Of a DNA stretch of 64,000 nucleotides, positions 35,894-48,100 are shown piece after piece. The first letter of the stretch is position 1, and each line of letters opens with the position of its first letter. This DNA is from Portulaca oleracea (Eukaryota > Streptophyta > Magnoliopsida > Caryophyllales > Portulacaceae). The notes below the pieces were generated by a model, which saw nothing but the letters and a program-made list of their open reading frames with translations, was not told the DNA's origin and made no database searches. The position numbers and the translations under genes were made by a program. The DNA lies in the NCBI GenBank assembly GCA_029582165.1, contig CM055869.1, positions 57,051,518 to 57,115,517 of the forward strand, in the 5' to 3' direction.

Positions 35894-38800
35894 CCTCTGG
35901 TATTTGGACAGCGGATGCTCGAGACACATGACTGGAGATCCAACCAAATTCAGAGAACTCAAGGACAACAAGGGTGGGAAGGTAACGTTTGGAGACAAAA
36001 GCCAAGGGAAGATCCTTGGAGTCGGCAGGGTCGGTAAGGACTCAATCAATTGTATAAATGATGTATATTTTGTAGAAGGTTTAGAGTATAACCTTTTAAG
36101 TATTTCTCAGTTCTGTGATAGAGGTTATAAAGTTTGGTTCAATAAGAATTCATGTGTATTAGAGAAAGAGTCTCATGAAATAGTCCTTAGAGGTCATCGG
36201 ATTAACAATGAATATGTTATTGACCTCAGTGATCCTATGACCAATGACCTTACATGCCTCAGAGTTGCATCAGATGAAACCTAGTTGTGGCATCGTAGAT
36301 TAGGACATGTGAACATGAAAACCCTTCAAAAGTTAAAACACCTAGGCTTGGTTAGAGGACTACCATCTCAGAACTTCATTCGTGACAAAGTATGTGATGC
36401 ATGCACAAGAGGTAAACAGACCAGAACCTCCTTCAAACCTCTGACTCAAGTAACTACCTCTAGATGTTTAGAACTGCTGCATATGGACCTCTGTGGACCA
36501 ATTCCCTACAAGATTCTAGGAGGACGTTCATACATACTAGTCATTGTTGATTATTATTCAAGATTTACCTAGGTTTTATTTTTGAAGGATAAGACAGAAG
36601 CTTACCCTGAGTTTGAGAAATTATACAGACAACTCAAGGTCCTCACAGGACTCAGTCTGGTGTCTATAAGGACAGATCATGGAAGGGAATTTGACAATCA
36701 AGATCAGTTTGGAAAATTCTGTGATCAAGAAGGCGTTACACACAATATCTCTGCTCGAAGGACACCGCAACAAAATGGTATGGTTGAAAGGAAGAACCGC
36801 ACACTGGAAAACATGGCCAGAACAATCATTTGTGAGAATGATCTACCCTCTTTCTTTGGGCTGAAATTATAAATGCTTCAAACTATATTCTCAACAGATG
36901 TACCATAAGGTCCTTCATGAAGAAAACACCTTATGAGTTATTCAAAGGCAAGACGCCAAATGTAGCTCACCTCAAGGCAATTGGATGCAAATGCTTTGTC
37001 CATCACAATGGCAAAAAGGCCTTGAGTAAGTTTGAGCCAAGATGTGAAGAAGGAATCTTCGTGGGATATTCCTTATCTAGCAAGGCTTACAGAGTCTACA
37101 TCAAAACATCCAAAAAGGTGGAAGAGTCCATTCATGTTGTCTTCGATCAATCTTCCACTACTCCACCAGAAAGGTCCTCCATCAAACTCCAAATTCATCA
37201 ACATGATGATGATGAGGACACCTTTCGTATATTTCAGCAAGGTCCTCCTCAAAAAAATGAAGAACCTCCTCCAGAAGATCTCACACAACCAGATTCAGAA
37301 CTTGAGGAAACAATTAATGAAGAACAAGGACCTTCACCAGCTGGAATTTCTCAAAATGCTGAAACTGCACAACCAATTACTGAGGACTCCTCAAGGACCT
37401 TCAGGTTCAAACCTGCACATCCAGCTGATAATCTTCTATCAGGGTTGGACACAAGTATTAGAACTCGATCCTCTCTTAGAAACTTTTGTGCTTTTCATGC
37501 ATTTGTTTCTCAGATGGAACCCAGAGGACCTGAAGAAGCCCTAAAGGACAGCAACTGGATTCTTGCAATGCAAGAAGAACTGAATCAGTTCGAGCGTAAC
37601 ACAGTATGGAAGCTTGTCCCAAGACCGAAGCACCATCCAATCATTGGTGTAAAGTGGGTCTACCGTAACAAACTTGATGAACATGACATTGTTACAAGAA
37701 ACAAGGCCAGACTAGTCGCCAAGGGTTACAACCAAGAAGAAAGCATCGACTATGAAGAAACCTTTGCTCCAGTTGCAAGATTAGATGCCATTCGGATACT
37801 TCTTGCCTATGCCTCATCCATTCACATGAAGTTGTACCAAATGGATGTCAAGAGTGCATTTTTAAATGGACATCTAAAGAAAGAACTCTATGTTGAACAA
37901 CCTCCAGGATTTGAACAACAAGATCCAGAAACTCATGTTTACAAGCTTCAGAAGGCCCTTTATGGGCTCAAACAAGCACCAAGGGCTTGGTATGAGAGAT
38001 TAAGCTCCTTCCTCCTGAGTAATGGACTCACAAGAGGTCTCATAGACAAAACAATGTTCATTAAAATCACAGGTCAGGATTCCACCATTATTCAAGTTTA
38101 TGTAGATGACATTATTTTTGGTGCTACTAATGAAAATCTAGTGAATAACTTCTCTGATCTAATGAGCAAGGAGTTTGAAATGAGTCTAGTAGGAGAACTC
38201 AGATTCTTTCTTGGCTTACAAATCAAACAAAATGAAGACGACATCTTTATTAATTAGAGTAAGTATGTGAAAGAGCTCCTCGAGAAATATGGTCTTGAAA
38301 ATGCCAAGCACTGCAGCACCCTAATGTCCTTCACTCTAAAAGTCGATCATGATTATAATGGTAAGGACATTTCTATTAAAACCTATAGAGGTATGATAGG
38401 ATCTCTACTTTACTTGACTGCTAGTCGTCCTGATTTCATGTTCAGTGTGTGCTTGTGTGCTAGATTTCAAAGTGCTCCTAAAGAATCTCACTTGATTGCG
38501 GTCAAAAGAATTTTGAGATACCTTGCAGGTACTAATGATAGTGGACTATGGTACCCCAACAACAATCCCCTTCACCTTATTGGGTATACAGATGCAGATT
38601 TTGCTGGATCTAGAACTGGCAGAAAAAGTACCTCCGGAGGATGCCAAATGCTAGGATTATCATTGATATCCTGGCAATCAAAGAAGCAAAATGTTGTTGC
38701 CCTTTCCACAGCAGAAGCTGAGTACATAGCAGCTGGCACATGTTGTGCACAAATTTTTTGTGGATCAAACAACAAATCAAGGACATTGGGATTGATTCTT

Positions 38801-39045
38801 CAAATATTCCAATCAAGTGTGATAATCAAAGTGTCATTCAAATCACCAAGAATGCAGTACAACATTCACGTACCAAGCACATTGAAGTACGACATCATTT
38901 TATCAGAGATCATGTAGACAAAGGCCATATCACTCTGGACTTTGTCCCTATTCATCAACAACTGGCAGACATCTTCACCAAGGCCCTTCCCACAGAACAA
39001 TTTCTCACCAATAGAAGGGAGCTTGGCATGTTGCAACTTGAATGA
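35856..39045 (+). pseudogene. sire-1 pol pseudogene (protease, integrase, RT, RNase H)
   Basis: Pol lies in the +1 frame relative to the end of gag. Domains in order: protease DSGCSRHMTG (about 35907), pre-integrase HRRLGHVN and CDAC (about 36288-36400), integrase core with DHGREF and TPQQNGMVERK (36670-36800), RT with [10 protein letters not shown] and the intact active site YVDD (38099-38110), and RNase H with DADFAGS and STAEAEYIA. Breaks: TAG at 36282-36284 (shared with the sister element), TAG at 36570-36572, one-base loss near 36850, TAG at 38255-38257 and an indel near 38750. Confidence 0.9.
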
Positions 39046-39100
39046 CCAGTTGAGGGGGAGCTAGCATTCCTCAATCTAGGGGGAGCTAAGGACCTCTATT
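39046..39100 (+). repeat. AGGGGGAGCTA repeats after sire-1 pol
   Basis: Two purine-rich GGGGGAGCTA blocks follow the pol stop directly; the same pair occurs at 63271-63310 in the second element. Repeated polypurine motifs at this place are typical of Sireviruses. Confidence 0.7.
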
Positions 39101-39667
39101 ACCAGGTATGCTCTCCACTTTAAAGGCTCATAAAGGTCCTTGACAGCCTTGTCACTGAACCTCATTGAGTCTCTCTCACAATATCAATCCTTTGGCAATA
39201 TAGTCTTGTGGACAATTCTCCCATAACTGTTAAGCCGGACTATTTTTTCAAAAACAATTTTTTTTCTTTTTCTCTCTAATCATTCTTCCCTCCAGATCAC
39301 ATCTCTCCTTCCTTTTCAACAATCACACGCCTTGCTAAACACCACTTCCCAATACACACCTTCGCAACAATCTCCTCAAATCCCCTTTTTTTCCCATTTT
39401 CCAAACACACGTCCTATCACATTTAAATCCTCCCTCAACCATCAATCATTTCCTTTCCCTTCCCAATCTCTCTCCTGATTTCTCTCTCTCCTTCCTTATT
39501 TACTCTCCCCACCTTCCTCATACGAAATCTCAACCACCATCCTACTCTATTTAATCCACACCTTTTTACCGTCCTCCCTCACACCCTATCACTATCCTCC
39601 TAGTCTCCATCACAACTTCCTCACCATCTTCCTCTTTTCGTCCTCCCTTCTTCTCTCTCACCCCACC
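39101..39667 (+). other. CT-rich leader before the sire-1 env-like gene
   Basis: From about 39260 to the env-like ATG the plus strand is strongly pyrimidine-rich, with few purine runs. The same architecture precedes the env-like ATG of the second element (63480-63825). It could serve splicing or internal initiation; this is inference. Confidence 0.55.
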
Positions 39668-40853
39668 ATGAAAAAGCGTCCTGCTCTCAAAAGTACTGCC
39701 CCATCCCCCCAGCAGGGGTCGCCAAAAGACTTCGTTCTTGCAAGTCATCACCTAACCCTCCAGAATCCACTCAATCATACTCCTCCTCCTCCACTGCTCT
39801 CGCAATCCAACCCCAACCACCAGCCATTCATGCAATCACCCATGCCCAACGCCCAGAATCCCTTGCAAACCGCCAGATACTATGCTGCGAAAATGTCGAC
39901 ACTGATTCGCTTCTCACAGTCTTTCCATCCTTATCCAAACTCAAAGACATTGGCTGCACTTCCTTTTTCGACTGCGAATCGGTAATTTACCCCTCTCTCG
40001 TACTGGAATTTTATGCAAATCTTATTCCCGATTCAAAACGCCCCTTTGTCAAAACCATCGTTTCTGGTGTTGAAATTCTGCTGACACCAACCACAGTTGA
40101 GCGCATCCTATGTACCCAACCAAACCACCCTTGTCCCTTCCATCCGACCCTAAACAGGAACTTCGCCGGCAGTTTTCTCGCCCAACCGAACAAAAGACCA
40201 CCCAGTACACATGGTTGACCTTTGAAGCCCGTTTTCTCTACTACACCCTTGTCCGTACCATCCTTCCTCGGGGAACAAACAAGGAAACCATAAATGAAGC
40301 ATGTGTCACCTTTCTCCTAAATGTCCTTAACAACCGACATCCTGACATTGGAGAAATGGTAATCCAACACTTTCTTAGAGCCGCTGCCTCACCCTCTAGC
40401 CCTCTACCATATAGGAACCTGCTCACCAAAATTTTTCGCCATTGTAATGTTCCCTTAGATGGCGCTGAACAGTCCTCGTTCAATTTACCCACAATTGGCC
40501 CCTCCCTCCTCCTTACCCTTAGGTACCAGCAGCAACCAAACGGTACTTGGCTCCATCTTGATGAAATCAAAGCAGTAGAGGCTTCAAGCTCCGCTGCCGC
40601 TGCAAAGGACGCCTCCGACACCCTTCAAAGTCAAATCTCCAGCATCGTCTCTACAGTCGAGGCCCTTCACCAGGAGGTTCTGAACCTACAACAGGAGGTC
40701 AAGGCCCTTCGTGACGCAAGAACTGGGATACTCGAGGCAACCTCTCTTCTGAAGGACTCCGTTCAGACAGGCACGCAGGCTCCACCAAGCACCCCAATTC
40801 CCACCTCTCCAACCATCGCTGTTGACATCCTCCCAGCCGATCCCCAATCTTAA
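39668..40853 (+). pseudogene. sire-1 env-like gene (third ORF), frameshifted
   Basis: The ATG at 39668 starts a basic, proline- and serine-rich N-terminal part (MKKRPALKSTAPSP). This frame stops at 39985, and homologous-looking coding continues in another frame to 40853, so one frameshift breaks it. The second part has a hydrophobic-aromatic stretch (TFEARFLYYTLVRTI) and near its end a heptad-like coiled coil (about 40620-40760). Sirevirus env-like proteins are known for coiled coils and lie in this position; whether they act as envelope proteins is unproven. The start of a closely similar frame is seen at 63826. Confidence 0.6.
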
Positions 40854-41106
40854 AACTACTTTTCTATGCTTTTTTTTTTTGCTAAACGTTCCTCCTGTTT
40901 CCTTTTTGCTTGAAAGCCAAAAAGGGGGAGATGATCCATGCATAGTATAGTGTGGTAATTTTCTTTTTGCTTCTCATCAAGGTCTGTAAGACAATTCAAA
41001 CTATCTTTTGCCAAATCCCTATATGAATGGTTTGGTTATCCGCTATTATCTGTTGTGCATACTATGCCTGTATTTGGTTTTGTCTTTCACTCAAAAAGGA
41101 GGAGAT
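40854..41106 (+). other. 3' untranslated region and polypurine tracts of sire-1
   Basis: A first purine tract (AAAAAGGGGGAGATGA) lies near 40920 and a second (AAAAAGGAGGAGAT, 41093-41106) abuts the 3' LTR and is the likely plus-strand primer. Confidence 0.75.
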
Positions 41107-41983
41107 TGTAGAAACCCTCTTGAGAACAGGGCAGAGGACGTTCACTTACTACAACTAAAGGTCATTCATATCGCATCACCTAAAGGACATTCATGCAAGC
41201 CAAAGAGTTTTGAAGTGAAAGACAAACAGAGACACCAAAATAGGGAAGTCCTCCATTAAAGCAAGAATCCTACTCTTTCCTCTTATAGTCTGAATTGGAT
41301 TGATTGATTTTATGTTCTGTATTGTAGGCGATAAATCGTGAAGATAATTGGAAGGAAACCCAGAGGATATCTCACACAAAAGGAAGGCAAATCTCGACTC
41401 TTGGAAAGGAAAAGCAATATCGAAGCATTCAGCATATCCTCCTAATTATTCTCAACGGATACAAACCACAAGTATGTCGCTTAAATAGAAGAACAAAAGA
41501 TTGAAGGAATTAACGATTCCAAGGAAGCAATCGTGTGTCCAAACAAAGAAATAGTGTTCTTGTGTTTGAAGAAAAGTGTTTCGAGTGTGTTGTGTGAGAG
41601 TGCTATCAAATTCTAAATGGATCTAGAATTGCGTTAAGCTCTCAAATTTGAATCCTAGATGGAATTAGGAATCGATTTGTGTTAACACCAAACGGAGATT
41701 TGGTGGGTGTATTCTTCCAGAAATAATTGAAGCGTCCTCTGCAAGGCACTAGGTTCTCTGTAACCCTAAGGTCCTTTATCTTAGATTGTTTCAAACGCTT
41801 TTAAATTGACTGAAATAAAGGAGGTTATTCATACTTTATCTATATAGTCCTTTATCTTTATATCTATTGTTGAATTGCGTTGAACCTTAATCTAAACAGA
41901 TTAAGGCACTAACGTCCTTTGCAAGTGATCTACTTTTGCAGAAAATTTCATAACCCTATTCACTCCCCTGTAGGGTTCTTTCA
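41107..41983 (+). repeat. 3' LTR of sire-1
   Basis: 877 bp, TGTAGAAACCC...TTCTTTCA, highly similar to the 5' LTR with scattered substitutions and a few short indels, so the insertion is not brand new. Confidence 0.95.
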
Positions 41984-42798
41984 ATAGCTTTTGACATGGT
42001 CCTTAAAAAAAAGATCACACAAGAAAAACAATTACAGAATTATAATATTTGTGACGGTAAACACTTAAATAATTACAAATAACTAAAAAACGTTATTTCT
42101 GAAAATTTTATCAGTACGTGTTAATTTTTAAGGTTTAGGACTAGCTATTGTATGCATTCAAAAAAAGTAAACTTGTATGAATTGTTTCTTTTTAAAAGCG
42201 ATGAAAATGAAAAATTCGGTAGGAAAAATATAACTTCATTTTCCTACCATGTAATTAGGTTACCTATACATGTCAAATATGGAGCATAGTGATTCATTAT
42301 AAGGGTTAGTGTATAATTGGTGTTCAATATGCATGATCGGGATAAGCATGCTTGAGTGTACGTAGATGTTTTGCATGATATAGTAGTCTAGTAACTTTGT
42401 AACGCTTAAATTTTATGTCAATATGTGAGGGTTCAAAGGATTTGCTCCTTGATTGATATTAAACTAAGATCATATATTTATCGTTTGTTTATTATAGCTA
42501 GGATCCGACAAAAAATAAAGAAAACCTCATGAACATGTTTTAGGTATCTAATATCTATTATATTAATTTAGACTAGTTTTCGGCGATTCTTTTATCATAC
42601 TTATTGTCAGCTATTTTCCCTACTGATATGAGTCATAGTTATTAGTACGATTGTCTCTATTAAAATCTTTTCAACTATGCATAGTAATATTTGTGCATTT
42701 ATGGAGAATCTATAGTACACATAAGACAATTTGAGTTAACAAAATGGTTAAGTTTCGTAAATTGACGAATGTGCTAACGGAGCTTGGTTTCCTAGGAT

Positions 42799-42976
42799 CT
42801 ATGCAACAACAATACTCTCCATCTCTACCGCAAGGGATCCAATAACAAAAAATTGAAAAGTTAACCTCTTTATTACTTGTCTTATCTAGTGTAGCGCTCT
42901 CAGCCAACTCTAATTGCTCCTCTTGCTTTATTGTTAAGAAACTCTCTAGGGTTTTGTAGAAAGGGGGTGTATAAAC
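42799..42976 (-). promoter_or_regulatory. Promoter-like segment, unit 10
   Basis: TATA-like box at 42969-42976, telo-box at 42946-42954 and the seven-codon MES frame. Confidence 0.4.
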
Positions 42977-43352
42977 AAGCAAGGAGGCGGGGAGCTGAAG
43001 GTAGTTTAAACGTTTAAGTTAGGTCATTCTCCCAAAAATTAATTAGGCAAGCTTATGCAACATGGGTCTTGGGTTTTAGAATGCGCTTCAATATATAAAT
43101 GTTAGTCAATTCTAAGTGAGTCAAATAATGATCTTATCAATTTGGAAATGGAACACCTAATATTTCAAGTGTTAAATATAATTTCTTAAACAATAGAACA
43201 TCATCATATTCTACATTTAACATCGAATTCAACATGAGTAGAAAATTATTAAAATGCAATTTTATTTATTCTTGTATGCTCTAGCAACCGAATCAATATC
43301 CATAGAAAGAAATAATTAATGGAGAATACTTTTGGTATTAGGCCATACGTTT

Positions 43353-43727
43353 TCATAATTTTAAACTCTTATCATCAATTTGACCATTCTTTTCGCAAAG
43401 GTTCCAAATTTCATTGTGCCTCTTCATTATTTCATCATTCTTTTGTCCATCATACGCTCCCCTCCTCAATACTGTGTCAGTGAGGTCATCATGACAAAAT
43501 CTTCCTGCTTTCGTTAAGAGACCGCAACATTCCTGGGAGACAGGTTGCCTCTTGACAAATACATAGTTATATATTTTATCGCCACAAACATCGGTTAGCT
43601 TGTGCTCACAACCTATTTCAATTTCTATATCCGGTGCAGGAACAACTTGACTGGTTGCAGTACAAAATGTTTCGGTGATAAAAAGGATGATGGATAACCT
43701 TATAGTTAGAGAAGTTTTTGAATCCAT
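43353..43727 (-). CDS. Prolamin-like secreted cysteine-rich protein, copy 10
   Basis: Intact 124 residues, signal peptide and all six cysteines. Subfamily A (Val47). Private changes are Thr8 and Thr23 in the signal peptide, Ile34 and Asp46 next to the second cysteine region. A copia element is inserted upstream at 44405, about 680 bp from the ATG, beyond the conserved TATA box. Confidence 0.85.
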   Translation of the reverse strand: MDSKTSLTIRLSIILFITETFCTATSQVVPAPDIEIEIGCEHKLTDVCGDKIYNYVFVKRQPVSQECCGLLTKAGRFCHDDLTDTVLRRGAYDGQKNDEIMKRHNEIWNLCEKNGQIDDKSLKL

Positions 43728-43869
43728 GTGGTTTAATGAAATTCGTATTTTATGATTTTTATTTGGATTTTTACTTTTTTTTCTATATTTGTTCTAACAA
43801 ACTGTTTGTAGATTTTGAATTAAAATCTACAAAAGTATTGTATGATTAACCTACTCCTAAGAGACTACA

Positions 43870-43877
43870 TATTTATA
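43870..43877 (-). promoter_or_regulatory. TATA box of copy 10
   Basis: TATAAATA, 143 bp upstream of the ATG. Confidence 0.7.
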
Positions 43878-44404
43878 GCAAACGCAAGAGCAAAGAAACA
43901 TAAGAATATATGGACAAAAACGAATTCCCATTTAAGAGAGATTAAAACAAAACTCCCTTTATTTGTTGTTGTTTTATTAAATACACACACGTATCAATCC
44001 GTCCATACACACATAAAAACATAGTACATTACTTGACCTAAATGATATCATTAAATATATGTTTACAAAGTTACAAGATATTATTGAATTTATATACTTG
44101 TATTGATAATAGCTTTTGACATGGTCCTTAAAATAAGATCATACAAGAAAAACAATTACAAAATTATAATATTTGTGACGGAAAACACTTAAATTATCAC
44201 AAATAACTAAAAAAAGTTATATCTGCAAATTTTATCAGTACATTTTAATTTTTAAGGTTTAGGGCTAGCTATAGTATGTATTCAAAAAAAGAAAATTTTT
44301 ATGAATTGTTTCTTTTTAAAAGCGAAGAAAATGAAAAAATTCGGTAGGAAAAATATAACTTCATTTTCCTACCATGTAATTAGGTTACCTATACATGTCA
44401 AATA

Positions 44405-45093
44405 TGTTGGATATATTTCAAGAGTATAAAACAATTATATAGCCTAAAGAATTAAGTATATCAAGTTAAGGATCATATATAAGTGAAACAACAAGAATAT
44501 GATCAACACGAATGAAACAGGAAGCAACACTGGTCGTGTTGTCTTCCAGAGAGCAAGGAAACAAAACATGCGCTCAACGCGGGTCGTGTTGAGCCAACAC
44601 GGACCGTGTTGATTCAACACGGGTCGTGTTGAAGGCAGGATTGTATTCATTGCTAACGGCTGTATGATTTTGTGTAATTAGTGCTTGATATCGTCATTAA
44701 GCACGATTATGCTGAGATTACAACAGCTATATGACTTGACTTGGTCAAGATCATATTAAGGACATAATCTCATCATTAAGGCTCTTGATTACCCTTTGAC
44801 TAGGGTATCCTAAGTGGGTGGTAATCTCCTATAAATAGGAGACATCCTAGGCTATTTGAGACACACCATTCTAAGCTAATCACAACCTCATTCTTGTTTA
44901 GACTGCAGCTATACTAGAGTGATTCAAGTGAGAATCTATTTCTTGAGTGTTACAAGTGCTAAGTTTTATCCCTTTGAACATTTACGGTATAGTAAATAGT
45001 TCTTAAGGAAAGTGAGTACTAGGCCACGACTCTTAGCGTTATCCAAGCGAGTTTCCATTGTTCTATATACCGTTTACTCCCTTTCGACCAACA
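44405..45093 (+). repeat. 5' LTR of copia-2
   Basis: 689 bp, TGTTGG...CCAACA. U3 has the CAACACG-type palindromes (about 44504-44632), then TATAAATA (44830-44837), predicting transcription from about 44860. The stretch TAAATAGTTCTTAAG (44993-45007) is complementary to the primer site. Confidence 0.95.
44830..44837 (+). promoter_or_regulatory. TATA box in the copia-2 LTR
   Basis: TATAAATA in the LTR, conserved in the 3' LTR of this element; it marks the U3/R boundary roughly 30 bp downstream. Confidence 0.7.
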
Positions 45094-45095
45094 AT

Positions 45096-45110
45096 CTTAA
45101 GAACTATTTA
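45096..45110 (+). other. Presumed primer site of copia-2, complementary to its own LTR
   Basis: The internal region starts AT, then CTTAAGAACTATTTA. All 15 bases pair with TAAATAGTTCTTAAG at 44993-45007 in the LTR, with the primer 3' end facing the U5 template in the correct polarity. No TGG start or Met-tRNA complement is present near the LTR. Confidence 0.6.
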
Positions 45111-45113
45111 GGA

Positions 45114-48100
45114 ATGGCCTCGCTACGTGATATGTCTAGCAACTTCCAAAAGCTAGAGCGCTTTGAAAGAGTGGATTTCCGGCGTTGGCAAAGCAAGATG
45201 CATTTCTTGCTAATGACTCTCAATGTGGCATATGTGCTTAACATTGAGATTTCTCCCAAGGTGAATCAAAAACCGTCCGCCAAGAAGGTGACAACCGAGG
45301 AGTCTCCAAAAGAGGATGCAATTTTCAAGAGTTCCACGGGAGATGCGGAGGCTACTCGGCAAAGGCTGAAGATGGAGAATGATGACTACATTTGTAGAGG
45401 ATGCATTCTCAACGGGATGAGCGACACCCTCTTCGATGTGTATCAACATGTGGAGACGGCAAAGAAGCTTTGGGAGATGCTTGAAGCTAAGTACATGTCG
45501 GAAGATGCGTCAAGTAAGAACTTTGTTGTTAGTCAATTCATGAAATTTAAGATGGATGATAATAGGAAAATTCTAGACCAATTCCATGAGATTCAACATA
45601 TTTTAAGTAACTTCAAGCAACACAATTTGAACATGGATGAAACCATAATCGTATCCTCTATTATTGACAAGCTACCTTCTTCTTGGAATGAAACTAAAAG
45701 GGCTCTCATGCACCGAAAAGAGGCTATGTCTCTTGAAGGTTTGGCTAACCATCTTCGGATTGAAGAGGAGTTACGCCTACAAGATGGTACCAAAGAGAAA
45801 TCTAAGGTCCATATGGTGCAAGAGAATAAGGGAAACAAGAATAAGAACAAGAGCCACAACAAAACTAGCAAGGGAATTCAAATGCCTAAGCAAGTTTGTT
45901 GGGAATGTGGCAAACCGGGGCACACAAAGAGAGAGTGTTACCAATGGAAAAAGAAGCATGGTCTCTTGAACAAAGATACATCTAAGGGCAAGAGTAAGGA
46001 GAAGGAACCCAATTCCTTCGTGGCCATGATTAAAGATCATATTAATATGATATCCATTGGTTGTAATGATTGGTACATAGACTCTAAAAGGCCAAGGTAT
46101 GTTTGCATTGACAAGAGTTTATTCAAGACTCTCAAACCGGCGGATGATGGTGTGAAACTCTACATGGGCAATAACCATCCGGTTAAAGTTGAAGGCATTG
46201 GGCAAGTGGAACTTGTTTTCACTTCCGGTAAATCTTTGCTTTTAAATGATGTGTATTTAGCTCCGGAAGTATGTAAGAATCTTGTATCGGGTTATCTCCT
46301 TAGCAAGTTTGGTTTTATGCAAGTTTATGATGGAGATAATTATGTACTTTCCTAGGGTGGGACTTTTGTAGGGAAGGGATATGCTTATGGGGAGATGTTT
46401 AAATTGAATGCGAAAAGTAATAAAGATGGCATGATTTCCGCTTATATGCATGTGTCTACTTTGAATAAGTCTTTTCTATGGCATGCTAGATTAGGACATG
46501 TGAACTTTTCAAAGTTGAAAGAAATGTCTAATCTTGACTTGATTCCTAAGTTGAATGATGACATAGAAAAGTGTAAGACATGCATGCTTAATAAAATCAC
46601 CAAAGTTTCATTCTCAAGTGTAAAAAGAACTTCTAAATTGCTTGATTTAATTCATAGTGATTTAGGAGATTTTCATAGTACACCTTCAATAGGTGGTAAG
46701 AAGTATTATGTGACATTCATTGATGATTATTCTAGATATTGTCAAGTTTATCTTTTGAGTTCTAAAGATGAAACACTTGAAAAGTTTAGGGTTTACAAAA
46801 CTAGAACTGAACTTCAATGTGAGACCTTGATTAAAACTTTAAGATCCGATAAGGGAGGGGAATATTATGATCCAAAGTTTTTCCAAGAAATGGGTATTGT
46901 TCATGAGACAACCGCCCCGTATACACCACAACAAAATGAGGTTGCGGAAAGGAAAAATAGAACTTTAAAAGAAATGGTGAATTCTATGTTGTCAAACTCC
47001 GGTTTAAGTAATGGATTTTGGGGTGAAGCCATGTTAACGGCTTGTTATATTTTGAATAGAGTTCCATTCAAAGGGAATTCTAATACCCCATATGAGTTAT
47101 GGAACAAAAGAAAACCAAGTCCTAAGTATTTTAAGATTTGGGGTTGTAGGGCTATTGTAAGAGTCCCGAAACCTAAGAAAAGAAAATTAGGTGAAAGAGG
47201 AATTGAGTGCATCTTTATAGGCTATGCTCAAGATAGCAAAGCCTATAGATTTTTGGTGGTTGAGCCAAATGAGTACGTTTCTGTGAATACCGTAATGGAA
47301 TCAATAGATGCAATTTTTTATGAGACTAGGTTCTCTTTAATTCCTAGACCTAAAGAAGTAACTCAAGATATTGTTCCTCTAATTGAGCCTCAAGATGAAA
47401 ATCATGAGGGTATATCCATACAAGATGATCTTCCAACTCATGAGGTTATTCATGATGAAGAAGATGAAAGTATTGAGTTAAGAAGGAGTAAAAGATCAAG
47501 GAAACCAAAAGACTTTGGTTCGGACTTCTATGTTTATTTAGTAGAAGGTTCAAGGGACTCAGTTGAAAGTGAGACCCTATGTATGTACAACATAAATGAG
47601 GATCCTAAAACTTTTAAAGAAGCTATGCAATCTCATGATGCTTCTTTGTGGAAAGAAGCGGTACAAGATGAGATTGATTCGATAATGGAAAACAATGTTT
47701 GGATATTGGTTGACCTTCCTCCGGGAAGTAAACCAATTACCTCTAAGTGGATCTTTAAAAGGAAAAGGAAAGTAGATGGTACCGTTGAGAGGTATAAAGC
47801 TCGGTTGGTTGTAAGGGGCTTTACTCAAAAGTATGGTATTGACTACTTTGATACATATGCGCCGGTGGCTAGGATAGCTTCAATACGTGTATTGATAGCT
47901 TTAGCCACTATCCATAAGCTAGTGATCCATCAAATGGATGTCAAAACGGCATTCTTAAATGGGGAACTAGAAGAGGAGGTGTATATGGAACAACCCGAAG
48001 GGTTTGTTGTTGAAGGTCAAGAAAAGAAAGTTTGTAAACTTATAAGGTCTTTATATGGACTTAAGCAAGCACCTAAGCAATGGCATCAAAAACTTGATGA

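Larger units (their letters stand above)
33357..41983 (+). mobile_element. Complete Sirevirus-like Ty1/copia retrotransposon (sire-1)
   Basis: 8,627 bp with LTRs of 874 and 877 bp, flanked by the direct repeat ATAGC (33352-33356 and 41984-41988). Order: 5' LTR, Met-tRNA primer site, gag, pol, a long CT-rich leader, an env-like gene, polypurine tract, 3' LTR. Large size, a third gene and AGGGGGAGCTA repeats after pol are Sirevirus hallmarks. Coding regions are interrupted, so it is not autonomous. Confidence 0.95.
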
